Shown: positions 36,441-47,446 of the stretch, piece after piece
How the letters are laid out: every line of letters begins with the position of its first letter
Numbering within the stretch: position 1 is the stretch's first letter
NCBI GenBank assembly: GCA_016648135.1
Contig: JADDOH010011136.1
Span: 1 to 64,000, forward strand
DNA from: Agrypnia vestita
Lineage: Eukaryota > Arthropoda > Insecta > Trichoptera > Phryganeidae
Direction: 5' to 3'
DNA length: 64,000 nucleotides
Made by a program: the position numbers and the translations under genes
The notes under the pieces: model-generated
Databases searched by the model: none
What the model was told of the DNA's origin: nothing
What the model saw: only the letters and a program-made list of their open reading frames with translations

Positions 36441-37458
36441 CACCCTCTTAAATAATTACTTGTATACTTTTTTGAAAATTACGCATGTACTATGTATACT
36501 ATGTTCCTACACGGATTTTTCTAGCGAGACATACAAACGGTACAATAAATGTTGTGTTTTGTATTTATTTATTTACTTTAGGAATTTTTAACAGCAAATC
36601 ATAAATTAACATACAAGAGATAAAAAAATGTAAATTATGCCAGTTATAAACTTTCCAGATAAAATAAATTATTAAAGATATTAGCAAAGTGTGACATTAT
36701 GTAAATTTATAGTTTCATTATATATTGATAAGGGGGGGAAGGGTGGAGTGGGATGTAGGATTAGGATAAAGGAAAGAAGTATGAGAGTATATGAGAATAT
36801 AAATTAGTCAACTAGTTAGGGTGCGGTTGTGAAGTTAATTTTTGTTTAATGTCCAGAATAGTCTAGTTAAAAATGTCTATGTGGTCGTAATTTACGTTAA
36901 ATGAATTTGTGGATCTATAGATGAATGTGTTTTGTTTAGAGATGATCTCGCATATAGGCATAAATAAAAATAAAATAAAAAACTTTATATTTAAGAAATG
37001 ATAAAGCTGTGTTTTGGAACAGACTGCAACGTACACTGAGGCAATTGAATCTTCAAATGAAAACTAGTCTACATTATTGGTGAGATTTTTCACTCAGCCG
37101 AAGAATCGAGCGAACGCTTCCTACGCCCGATCGTTTTCTGAATGGAAGAAGTCTACTCCATTGTGATCACACAATTACTTCCAGGGAGCGATTCTGTCCG
37201 CTCAAACACTCGCCCATTCGCACTTACGTACCTCATCAACATGACAATTTGTCGTGTGCGAGGAATTCTGATCCGGTCGACGCGTACTCAATGGGAATCG
37301 TGCCAAAATCTCGATAAGTTCTCTTGTACCGTAAATGGTTTCTCGTTTCGAACCTGTTCCCATTTTCTCGGTAAATTATAGTTGTATCCAATGTGCGAAG
37401 TAAAATATTTTTAGGCGGCGATTTTCATCCTATACCTACTCGTACATGAATACTTATA
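36441..37458. other. Intronic DNA, no gene seen
   Basis: AT-rich with a G-run near 36730. The frame at 37142-37381 is unrecognised. Confidence 0.4.
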
Positions 37459-38400
37459 AAGGGTCCGCCATCTAAAGTTTTTTTTTTCAACTAGTGCTTA
37501 TTTCGTGAATGGTAACACTTAGCTCATGTCTGATTTGACAGATAATTAGTTTTATCCTTCCGCTGAACGAATATGGTTGTGTATACGCTTGAACAACGCT
37601 GGGAAATATTGCGACATTACTTTGAAAATCATGGTAATGTTGCAGAATGTGTGCGAAAATTGCGTACGGTTTTTGGAAGAAGAGAAGCACCGTCAGCTCC
37701 GTATGTTCGTTATCTTGTGAAAAAAGTGAAAGAAACTGGCATCCTCATCGATAAACCAAAGCGTGAAAAGCCAAAAACAGTGCGTACACCCGAGAATATT
37801 GATGCTGTGGCAGAAAGTGTGCGTGAAGCGCCATCAACATCAATTCACCGTCGTTCTCAACAATTGAACATTTCGGAGACATCATTGAGACGAATTTTGC
37901 ATAAAGACCTTGGTATGATGCCATACAAAGTCCAATTGGTTCAGGAGTTGAAGCCAACTGACCATACAATGCGTTTTCGCTTCGCTGAGTGGGCCTGCGA
38001 TCGACTTACAGAAGATGCCGATTTTGCCAAAAAAATCATCTTTTCGGATGAAGCTCATTTTGATCTTGGCGGGTATGTAAACAAGCAAAATTGTCGCATT
38101 TGGGGCACAGAAAACCCGCACGCATACATTGAAAAGCCGGTACACCCAAAACGAGTCACTGTTTGGTGCGGATTTTGGTCCAGAGGCATAATTGGGCCAT
38201 TTTTCTTTGAAAATGAGCAAGGAGTGGCCGTTACAGTCAATGGCGATCGTTATCGGGCCATGTTGAACGAATTTTTGTTCACAAAAATTGAAGAGGAGGA
38301 TATTGGCAACATTTGGTTTCAACAGGACGGCGCTACGTGCCACACAGCCGAAGCTACACTATAGCATTTTCAAAAAAAAAAAGTTATTTGGCGGACCCTA
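37459..38400 (+). mobile_element. Tc1/mariner-like element, internally deleted
   Basis: The inverted ends AGGGTCCGCCA (about 37460) and TGGCGGACCCT (about 38389-38399) bound 940 bp. T-rich and A-rich stretches lie just inside. The element keeps both ends but its transposase gene lacks its C-terminal part, so it can only move if a full copy elsewhere supplies enzyme. Confidence 0.8.
37573..38364 (+). pseudogene. Tc1/mariner-superfamily transposase, C-terminally truncated
   Basis: There are 263 codons from ATG 37573. The N-terminal helix-turn-helix domain (YTLEQRWEILRHYFENHG; SAPYVRYLVKKVKETG) and the second one (SETSLRRILHKDLG) are intact. The DDE core has the first Asp in FSDEAHFDLGG and the second in WFQQDGATCHTA. 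The frame then stops nine codons after that second Asp (AEATL, stop), so the third acidic residue and the C-terminal 80 or so residues expected in this family are absent. The right inverted end follows at once, which points to an internal deletion and not to a late stop. It is not catalytically competent. The amino-acid style (NKQNCRIWG, HPKRVTVWCGF) differs clearly from the DD34D mariner at 25214. Confidence 0.85.
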
Positions 38401-38831
38401 TATATATATTTTAATTCTAACAACAATTTATATTTTTTATTAATGCATTTTTGATTCGTAATATAATATTATAATTATTATATTATTATTTAAAAATCCA
38501 GCCCTAATCATGGATAACATAAGCTATATTCGCTCACACAGACAACTGTCACGTATCACGTGATTAGATTGCATTGACAGTAGAACCCATGCACTTGTGC
38601 AGTAATTTTATATGTCGTATAAATTGTTCATTTATATTATGTTATAATGTAATTTTCTAGAGTGATTACTCTTTCTCAGCCATACAATAGTATATTCTGT
38701 AGTACGGTGTTTCTCTAATCGTCATTAAATATTTTTACAAAACTGCATGTCACACTAAGATTAATAACTAAAATGTTGATGTGAATAGGTACCAATTATT
38801 ATAGTCGAGATTTCTTGACATTTATATCGTA
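38401..38831. other. Intronic DNA, no gene seen
   Basis: AT-rich, with a TA run near 38398-38410. Nothing else is recognisable. Confidence 0.4.
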
Positions 38832-39272
38832 CTAGCTGTTCGTACCCGGCGTTGCACGGGTTAAGAAAATTGAGTTGAAAAAAAATTTGTTGGGGGAAAC
38901 AAAGGTTCGATTCGAACGGTACAGATTTGCATCGAAAATGTATCAGTGGAGAAGAAGGGGTTAAAAATAGGGGGGAAATGTCACCAACGTTACCCACCAA
39001 GTCCTACAGAATAAGTTCCCAAATTTTGAGTCCGATCGGTCGAACGGTACAGATTTGCATAGAAAATATGTCAGGGGGAAGGGAAGGGATATAAGAATTG
39101 GGGGAAAATGTCGCCTTTGTTACCCGCCGGGTCCTAAAGAATAAGTTTCCAAATTTTGAGTTCGATCTGTCGAACGGTACAGATTTGCATCGAAAATATG
39201 TCAGGGGGAGGGGAAGGGGTACAAGAATAGAGGGAAATGTCGACAGACAGACATTGAGTTTTATAGGTATAA
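38832..39272 (-). mobile_element. Helitron (family 1)
   Basis: On the minus strand it goes from CCTATAAAACTCAATGTCTG to the hairpin CCCGTGCAACGCCGGGT and CAGCTAG. Two to three internal units with TTACCCGCCGGGTCCTA are present. The first bases (TCTATACC) have become TTTATACC. Confidence 0.85.
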
Positions 39273-39479
39273 ATGTGTCACAAATTTTTCGGTGCAACTA
39301 TCAATGTCTCTTTATTTTGACAGAATGATGCGCGGATAATTTTGCGTTCGGCAAAATTAATTTTATCAAATGTGCGGCACAGAGGGAAAATTGGTTTTAT
39401 CCGATCAAAACTTTCGCACGGTGTGGTGCTAACTTTTCACCGCGTTCCGAATAGATTTTTATCGTCCGATCACTTCATA

Positions 39480-40030
39480 AATTGAAAAGCGGTAAACAGT
39501 ATTTACCCTTATTAAGGAGAAAATACTCCCGGCCGTTCGCTACGCCCGATCGCCCTCGCCTCTCGAGCCACCGCCGCGCCGTGTTCGATAATTGAACTTT
39601 CGAACGTGTAATTTTCGAGCGGGAATTTTCAATGAACGCGGCCGTACAACATCTCACCGAACCGGAGGAAACTTCTCGACCGACGGAGCGCGGCAGCGGT
39701 GTATAACGGGACGCGCGGGAAAGCGCACGCGATGCTGCATTTCGTGAAGTACCTACCTACCCACCCATCTGGAAGTCGTGAGAGGCGGCTCGCCGAATGG
39801 TCGGTTTCCGTTCACGTGACGCACCACGTGAACTTTGGTGCTCTCCAAGGTCAGCGAAGAGCTATAGCCGGCAGATCGCAGATAGACGCGGATGCCGGGC
39901 CCGCGCGGGGGTCCACGCTAGCCGCGTTTGTAATCTCGTCTCCGTTAAGACGGAGGATAGCGCAGGAAGCTCGTTAACGAGCTTTGTAAGAAGCGAGCTT
40001 GTAAATTATTGTTTATTTCCAGTTTAAATA
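39480..40030. promoter_or_regulatory. CpG-rich block inside the intron
   Basis: This is markedly GC-rich and CpG-rich compared with its surroundings (for example GAGCCACCGCCGCGCCGTGT and GGATGCCGGGCCCGCGCGGG). It contains E-box-like CACGTGA and CACCACGTG sites near 39815-39830. Frames on both strands are open by composition only. It could be an alternative promoter, an enhancer or an unrecognised 5' exon. No splice-bounded protein exon is clear. Confidence 0.35.
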
Positions 40031-40790
40031 CCCCGCGTCTAGCTGGTTGTTTACAAGAAAGCACCCTACCTCTATTCACACTCGCCAAGTATACCAGTAA
40101 CTTATTACACTTGCGCATCCACGTCCGTTCACCTATTGGTCGGCAGCTTTTGTCGACAGATGGTACCGCAGAGGAATCTGTGTTGCGAAATTTATGATCC
40201 ACTACATTCCGTATCTTAGAACAGAAAATAGTGACAGGTGTTACTTATCATGAATAAACGTAGGCTGGCCTTTCTTGTATTTGGTCAACGTCGATAGCCT
40301 TAAATTTATTTATTTATTTATTACGCCCTTACGAGCTATCCTATTAAATATCTATAATAAAAGGAATATGGGCGTATAATTGACTATACAGGTAATATAA
40401 GACATTGATAAGAAAATACGATCGACAGTAAAATAAAGAAAAAAAGTTAAATACCGGACATCTTAAATATTTAATAATCTCTCAAGTAGGTATGGCATCT
40501 AAACATCATAATAATTCAATTTCTAATTGAACATGTAGTATATTAACGAGACTGAACTCGTTCCCAAGCCTGTGAATTCAAGATATATTATATACCTATG
40601 TAAATTAAGATAACATGACATTAGATAGGTATTCCTTATTTATTTCCACACTTATATAGTTCACAAAGTTAACCTTAAATGATAGCCTTCTATAATTTAA
40701 GCAATTTACACTTGCGCCATTTTGTAATACGTCTGTTTAAGCGATAGTAATTAATTCAGAGCATCGAGCGGTGTGAGAGACGTGGGTGAT
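40031..40790. other. Intronic DNA, no gene seen
   Basis: It includes a TTTATTTATTTATT microsatellite near 40304. Otherwise AT-rich and featureless. Confidence 0.4.
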
Positions 40791-40871
40791 ATATTTGATT
40801 GGTACTAAGCTTACTGCTAGGCCCTGTGGCCGGATATGGTGGCCGTTTCACGGCCAATCACGGCGATTGGC

Positions 40872-41706
40872 ATAGGTTTTTTTTTCATATAAGCTTGCAA
40901 TTGAGTTAGTGTGGGTACAGTACGTAATACGCACAATGTTTCGTTATGTTAAGTTTACGGATACGCCCCTCACGTATCCGTAAAGCCATGTATTCATTAG
41001 GGAACAAATTGTCCCTCAACATCACGCGCGTCTACGTGACGTTGCAACGTCGTGCACTGTTTCGCGACGTCGCGCACAACATAGCGGGGCATTTCAACGT
41101 GCTGTGGCAACGTTGCCATGCGCACGGTTCCCAAGCGAGCTCACGGAGACATCGTACCGCGCATCAGTACCACGTGGTATGTTGACAAGCTAAGTCGCAT
41201 GCGCTATAGTTACATATGCTATATGATATGATAAAAAACAGCGTTCCGTAATATTGTGTCATGATTGGCTATGGAAGGCCCGATTATTTGTAATAAATTT
41301 TGAGAATCAGTTGTTGTCATTCCAGTGAAATTGACAAAAGATCCGACAGACATTCGAAGATCGCATAGAATATCCATCCTTCTTTCTCTTCGCAGTAAAT
41401 AATTTCGCACCCGACACCTTTTTCTCTTACGTTAAAATAAATAGATACGCAGCTGTCATCATAATCTCATCGGGCGACATTTCCGCGATAAGTGATATTA
41501 TGTGAGTCCCGATGTGTACATGTCAAATGACCGCGTCATTGTCCCTGAAACATGAGCGTAGATGTTGATGCGACATGCCGCGGGGAATGTTTCGCGATTT
41601 TTCCCCTAGTGAATACATGGCTTAAACTTAACACAACGAAACAATGCGCGTATAACGCACTGTACCTACATTAACTCAATTGCAAGCTTATATTAAAAGA
41701 CCTATA
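40872..41706. mobile_element. MITE, ATAGGTCTTTT ends (interrupted copy)
   Basis: The left part ATAGGTTTTTTTTTCATATA, then TTGAGTTAGTGTGGGTACAG and CGTATCCGTAA. The right part ACTTAACACAACGAAACAAT, TTAACTCAATTGCAAGC, AAAAGACCTAT. Joined, they match the intact copy at 26483-26634 in inverse order. A 639-bp element has split it. Confidence 0.8.
40984..41622. mobile_element. Non-autonomous PIF/Harbinger-like element
   Basis: The ends are AGCCATGTATTCATTAGGG and, inverted, CCCTAGTGAATACATGGCT. TAA flanks both sides (40981-40983 and 41623-41625). A three-base TWA-type target duplication is the rule for PIF/Harbinger. The interior is GC-rich with palindromic words (CACGCGCG, GACGTTGCAACGTCG) but no transposase. 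Confidence 0.75.
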
Positions 41707-41989
41707 CCTGCTTGCTGCTTGGCCCTGTGGTTGGCTATGGTGGACATTTCGCGGCTAATGGTGACCGTTGCGGGGCTAGCCACTAGGCCTAGAGGACAGC
41801 TAAGGTGGGTAATTCGTAACCGATGGAGGCCGCCGCGTGGTTATAATTGCTGTTAGGCCATGTTATCCCCTATGGTGACCGCATCGCAGTTTGTGGTAGC
41901 CGCTGCGCAGCGATAATCGAGATTACTAGGCCTGCTATATATGGTTTAGATAAAAACTACACCACCTGTATATATATATATATATATAC

Positions 41990-42200
41990 ATGTGTATATA
42001 TATAATCAAATTCTGGTCGTCAGGACCAGTCGTCTGCCGACGTTTCGAACAGATCTCACTGCTCATTTTTAGGGCGCCTTGTCGAAGAGTTACTTCTCAG
42101 AAAAGCGCATGACCGTTCGGGTCAGGAGCTCACTGTCAAGTGAGAGTTTGAAAAATTCGACGTCAGGTGTTTGTGGAGGGGTGGGTGGGTTTCTCCAGCG
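41990..42200 (-). mobile_element. Penelope-like element fragment with hammerhead-like motif
   Basis: TCTGCCGACGTTTCGAACAG and the following ATCTCACTGCTCAT are typical of the terminal repeats of Penelope-like elements. On the minus strand 42070-42039 reads ATGAGCAG, loop TGAGAT, CTGTTC, GAAAC, GTC, that is, stem II and part of the core of a hammerhead ribozyme. The CTGATGA box is damaged (AAAATGA). No reverse transcriptase is present. Confidence 0.5.
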
Positions 42201-42329
42201 ACGCCGTCAATCCGTTTTGTTTGGCTTCTAGTGATCTGAGTATTTATTTTGTTATTCTCATTATTAAATAGTGAAGTGGTTGAACTTTCTAATTGCTTCG
42301 GTGCTTCAATTGTGATATGCGGTGTATTA

Positions 42330-42480
42330 TCCCAATTATAATAATTTTGTTGTCTCTCTGTCTGTCTGTTCGTCTATCCGTCCATCCGTCCGTCCATCTG
42401 TCTGTCTCAGCGACTTCGTGTAACGTCCGTAACTTCTTAATTGTAATATATTTATTTTCGATTTTTTCGAAAAATTTTTT
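42330..42480 (+). mobile_element. Helitron (family 2), 5' part
   Basis: It begins TCCCAATTATAATAATTTTG after A, with TGTCTGTCTGTTCGTC and GTAACGTCCGTAACTTC as in the other family-2 copies. The hairpin and CTAG end is not found in the next few hundred bases. Confidence 0.6.
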
Positions 42481-44301
42481 TTTCGATTTTTTTAAAATGA
42501 TTTTAAAGCCACGCTGGAGTAAAAATTATTATTTTTAAACGACAATATGCTTTTAAAACTATTCATAAATTGTCAAATATACCTTCTTTGCCAGTTTATC
42601 ATATTCTAATACAATATCCTATATTCTTGTCATATGCATTTACTTCTATTTATTAGTTTTGCATGACAAAACCTTTTTTATATATTCCTTAAAACAAAAC
42701 ATATTTTAAAGGAATATTCTTGCACTACATTTAAAGAAAAATGTATCAAATGCAAATGTATCACTATTCATTGAAAAACAATGAAGGAAAGTTACACAAA
42801 GATAAACTACGTACAAAAATATAACATTCTTAACTCACGGGGTGCGACATTTCAACCTAGAAATGAATATTCACATCAGGTCTTAACAGATTTAGAATTG
42901 GATTTCAAATTCATTCTCGTATAATGTAAATGTATAATATAATAATATTTGTTTATCGTAAATGTTAGACGCAACTTAACCGAGAAATTAATTTGACAGT
43001 TGACTAAAATTATACGCCGCACGTCAAATTTATGATCGGTCAGCAGAAAAAATAAAATTAATTTATGAAAATATACCTATCGATTTCTTTTTCATTAAAT
43101 ACTGTTTTTGAAGTGACTCGAATAATAAATAATATAGCTATATAATATTTTTACGTATTAGGTAATATCCATACCTCGTTTCTTTAACATCTTTTCATAC
43201 GATTTAGATATTTTTTGAAATTGGTAATGGTAATGTGCATGCATCGTTTTTGAAACTATTATAATTTTTATAACATAGATAGACTTTTCGGGTAGTTTTT
43301 GTGAAGAATTAGGCGAAATATTTCTAAATTCTTCTGCTAGATGGTTCTGGTAAACATATTTCCTCGGAAACTTTGGCGTCGACCTAAATACTCAAAATAT
43401 ATTACCAAATAAATATGCAATGAAGATTTTTTCGCAGTAATGTTGGATATGTAGGGCTCTTTGATTGTATGAAGTGCATGTCCTGCTTACCGTTCACCAC
43501 TACTCTAACAAGCGCGTCGCGTTACAACATTGTTTGAAAGAGCACTGCTTTAAATGTCTTACACATAAACATTGCCATAAACGAGTGCAGCAATTCAGAG
43601 ATAATCGAGTCATCTCTTTCGAGGACAACGAGTCAGGAAGGCGGCGGCGGCTGCCCGCCCACCCCAGCGTCAGAGCGATGGGCGGCCAGAGATTGCGTGA
43701 TTAACACGCGAAGCCTACAAATAGATCAATTGTTATAAAAGCGCGGTAATAACATTTTTACGCTCTCACGCTCGTGAGCGTGCATATTGTACCGCGCTGA
43801 AGTAGCGTTATCCCGCTCTCTCGTAAAGCGTGCGAAGTGTACCTGTACTCTCGCACGGGGAACACATCCTCATAGTCACGTCATCGGTCATTCTGTACCG
43901 CATACTTAAGGGTAACGCTTCGTTTCAATTCTACGATGTAAACAATGAGACATTGAAGTGGAGCCCGTGAGGCATTATCGTTGCGTGCTAATCAAATCGT
44001 AAAATCCGCCTGGACGTGCGTACATAGTAAAACATAAATACATGCAAGTATTATTGATTATTGTGTATACTTTATATACAATTCAAATTAAAAGGTTTTT
44101 ATGAAATCCTGATTTAGTTGGTGTGGTAAAATCGTACATAAAGGATAAGATAGGCAGGACAGACAGGTACAGTGTATGAATTCGGAAGTGCTGTGAGGGA
44201 TTCCAAATGGATGGCATAAAAACGCCGAAAAATGCATTTGCATATTTCGTATGTCCAGCCTTAAAGTCATACTAGTATTTACAGTAATATTTTCTATCGA
44301 A
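42481..44301. other. Intronic DNA, no gene supported
   Basis: AT-rich. A GC-richer patch at about 43490-43900 carries a 79-codon frame (43465-43704) with three Cys/His pairs, but without a family match or splice bounds. Nothing else is clear. Confidence 0.4.
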
Positions 44302-44820
44302 GTAAACATAAATAAGCTCGCAGGACTACATTCCTGCTTTAATTATGAGTCGAAAATGTTCAAGCAACAATGACCTAATATCAATAGTTATGGTGATATG
44401 TGACATCTAAGTTTGCATTTTTTTCAATATTTCTGACTTATTGTTTGTAAAACGTTGGACTATCATTATAGTAACTTATATCGAATATGAAAAATTCATT
44501 CCCTTTAACACAAGTCAAATAAAATGATAAAAACCTTAAAAATTGGAAAACATTCCAGTTGGAATTTATGCAGCGTTTTTATCATTTTATTAAACCTGTA
44601 TTGAAACGAATGAATTTTTCGTAATCGATATAAGTTACTGTCATGATAGTTCAACGTTTTGTAAAAAATAAGTCACAAAATATTGAAAAAAATGCAAACT
44701 TTGATATTGCACAACTCCATAACAACTGATATTAAGTCATGGCAGCTCGAACATTTTCGATTTATAATCCAGGCAGAAATATATTCCTGCGAGGTTATTT
44801 ATGTTTTCTAAATACACCTG
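44302..44820. mobile_element. MITE, long copy of the GCAGGAAT family
   Basis: The left end AAACATAAATAAGCTCGCAG pairs with the right end CTGCGAGGTTATTTATGTTT. The interior carries two facing copies of the CATATCTCC-AACTATTGATATTA block and of CAATATTTCTGACTTATT. Around 44566-44600 it holds the uninterrupted target of the family-2 Helitron found at 36057. Confidence 0.8.
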
Positions 44821-46120
44821 TATATATTTATCCTCTTATTTATATACTACTAAACAATTTCCTTAGCGATCACAGTTATGCCGTGCACCACATAAAATCA
44901 TCTTCATATTTCATTATATTATATTTTATTATACCACTTTCGACGTCACTGCCCATCAAATCACAATGGCGTACCACATTTCTTTGGACACGCAATCCTC
45001 TTCAGTCATTATTGGTTCGGGTACTTGAAATTTATTACGGTACTCTAAAATGTCGTCATACGAATTCAATATTCTTCGCGCGGCTATTCGTAACTGCGTG
45101 TAAAAATAATAAAAATAACTAACTGTTTTATTTAAGAGATGTCGCGCTCGTGTCATTGAAATTGATGTATTTAAAACCATATTAACGTGGTTCTCAACAA
45201 GTGAAATGGAAATTTCACACTACTTCGAAAAACATTTAGTACGGTTCTTCCCGCTAAATAATTTCAGCAATTTTGTGCAGTTTTTAATGTAAAATCATAC
45301 TTTCCCGCAATTTCTGATCCTGTTAGAAAGCGTACAGTTTATTGGAATTATCAATGCTTTGAATTACCCGCACGTAAAAGGAATTAACTTAGTTTTCACG
45401 GATTAATAGAGCGTTGAATTATCTACCTGTAAATTCAAAGATAAACGCATTAGGTAAAAGATCATAAATAGTTTTTTAATCAATTATGAAACTTGCACGG
45501 TTCAATCTCATCTATTTTGTACAGGAGTCGCTTATCATACGGCCTATGATTAATGGAATTTGCGAACATATAATAGCCGAATAATATAAATAGTACCTAT
45601 CTGGTTTCATAACGTTACCTCGATAGTTGTATATAGATCAATTTAGACTTCCATTTCGAACATTTCGTCTAACAGTATATTTCGTGTAAATTGACACATG
45701 TCTACCAGAAGCTGTCTTTTTTGTTATCTAGTCTGTTAGCCGAATTTTTGTCGTCAATGAAAATAGCAAAGTCCTGTAAGTTTGATATTTTATGTAACTC
45801 AAATTTGAAAGGGTTTTTTTTTAACATATATTTAAAAAAAAACATTCCTTTATTATGTTTAGAACTTGAAGTTTACATATTCGCTTAATTCGTATTCCGA
45901 TGAATCATTACTTAAGACATTGGTTAAAATTTAATTTTTTTAAATCAATATTCTTTTATTATTTTCTCCATTAAAGCTGTATTATAAATATGTCAAATTT
46001 CTTAGTCGTTTAGGGGATACCAAATAAAGAAAGTTATATTTTATTAACGCATCTAACAACTGTTGGATTAAATACAATTATTTGTAGGTATATCATATAG
46101 AAATTATAAATTTTAATGTT
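44821..46120. other. Intronic DNA, no gene seen
   Basis: The 127-codon frame at 44739-45122 runs out of the MITE into unique DNA and is not credible. The rest is AT-rich. Confidence 0.4.
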
Positions 46121-46381
46121 ATATCGTCGCTGTATATATAATTAAGCCTATGCCGTTTTAGTACATTCTGAAATAAACGAATGAAACTGTTTTAAAAAAT
46201 AATTGCACTGACTACATTTATAAAAAATATTTTAAATAATTACTAGGCAGACTTGCCAGATGAACGGCAATGTTTTTTTAGTGTATCTCTATTATTTATA
46301 TGAAAAATTGACAAATTGATTCGTTCATCCGAGAATGTATTAAACGGCACATAGGCTTAATCATATATACAGCGACGATAT
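46121..46381. mobile_element. MITE next to EB exon 2
   Basis: The left end ATATCGTCGCTGTATATA then AAGCCTATGCCGTTTTAGTA pairs with the right end TTAAACGGCACATAGGCTTA then TATATACAGCGACGATAT. The inverted arms are about 62 bp. It is 261 bp and lies 115 bp before the exon's acceptor. Confidence 0.88.
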
Positions 46382-46496
46382 GGCACTATTTACTTAGCTT
46401 CTAAGTATTACTTCACTCGCTTGTTTAATGAAGCCGCTAGGCACAAAGTTGTAGAGTTTTATTTATAAGCGATAAATGATAAGTTGATATTTCCAG

Positions 46497-47156
46497 CTGC
46501 CAGGCCTGGAGACGTCTGCTACAGCAATCCTCACTGCCGGCTGTGGGAGCCCGAGAGTCGGTGCGAATTTCTCATCCCGAACCTGTTCGGGCGCTGCGCG
46601 TGCGGCGCGCCGCTGCGCCAAGTTGGCGACAGATGCGTGGGAGAGTCCATCAACCAATATGTTCCGGCGGCACAAGTACCCCCGGCGGGCCTCGCCCAGC
46701 CCGCACTCTCCCCGGCGCCGCCCACTTCGGAAGCGGTGGACGCGCCGCCAAACGCGGCCGCTTTCGCCACGGCGGTCAATCAATACCCCATCGTGGAAAC
46801 CAAAAAAGTTTCCCCTCAAAAGCCAGATAATGAAATCGACCTGACGAACACGCACGAATCTTTCCTCCTCGTTGACGCGCCACCCGCAGCGACCGAGAAG
46901 TATAATCCGAGCGTAGTTCTAGCGCCCCCAGGAAAGCACGGCCACGATGGTATGCTAAAATTAATCGCCGAAGATGCGAATTTCGACGACCAGGATTCCA
47001 AACATCATATGGCGTACATCATAGGGCCTCCTTCCTTGCGGATTACTCCTAGTCCAACTACGATTACGTCCACAACAAATCCCCTGACACCGTCGACTCC
47101 AGTTAAATCTACTTCGACCAATATTAGGAGAAAGAAACCTCTGCGTAAGAAACAGG
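46497..47156 (+). CDS. EB-module protein, internal exon 2 of 3 seen
   Basis: The acceptor TTGATATTTCCAG and donor GTAAGT bound 660 bp, phase 1 on both sides. The first part encodes an EB module: ARPGDVCYSNPHCRLW, then a Cys, GRCACGAPL and GDRCV. A linker of about 170 residues rich in Pro, Thr, Ser and Ala follows (PAPPTSEAVDAPP; TPSPTTITSTT) and ends in a basic run, RRKKPLRKK. Such linkers are common in extracellular insect proteins. The opposite strand and the other frames are also open, but only because the first half is very GC-rich. With 19332-19463 upstream the joined codon is CCT (Pro) and the frame stays open, which supports one gene, although the 27-kb intron could hide more exons. 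Confidence 0.85.
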
Positions 47157-47214
47157 GTAAGTTTTAACTCAATGTCCTTGCATAAATCAATATTTAATTT
47201 ATTTATCATAAACT

Positions 47215-47310
47215 CCTACATCAAGCATCGTAGTCTAACGGGCAGGACACTGCCTTCTCGTATGTGGCGTCTGTGTTTGATTCCCGTTACAATTCGTGAG
47301 GTCAAGATAC
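47215..47310 (+). repeat. Possible tRNA-like SINE fragment
   Basis: GTAGTCTAACGGGCAGGACA and GTGTTTGATTCCCG resemble the A and B boxes of a tRNA promoter at tRNA spacing. The stems do not pair as a tRNA. It lies in the intron between EB exons 2 and 3. Confidence 0.4.
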
Positions 47311-47446
47311 GTCTATGTGATTTTCTCAATCGAGTGTTTCGCTACAATAACCTAGCCTCATCGCCTGATGCTTCGAAAAAATGTTTGTAGAACGACTACC
47401 TATAATTGAAGTACATATTATTATGAATATCAATTTGCGCATTCAG

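Larger units (their letters stand above)
40791..41940. repeat. GC-rich minisatellite split by a MITE
   Basis: The unit TGCTAGGCCCTGTGGCCGG ... GGTGGCCGTTTCACGGC lies at about 40815-40868. Relatives lie at 41707-41770 (CTTGGCCCTGTGGTTGGC) and on to about 41940 (TGTTAGGCCATGTTATCCCC, CTAGGCCTG). The MITE at 40872-41706 lies in the middle. Confidence 0.65.

Noticed and set aside
46463..46855. Minus-strand frames opposite EB exon 2 and frames in other phases
   Set aside because: Open because of GC richness. Only the + frame with bounded splice sites shows the EB cysteine pattern.
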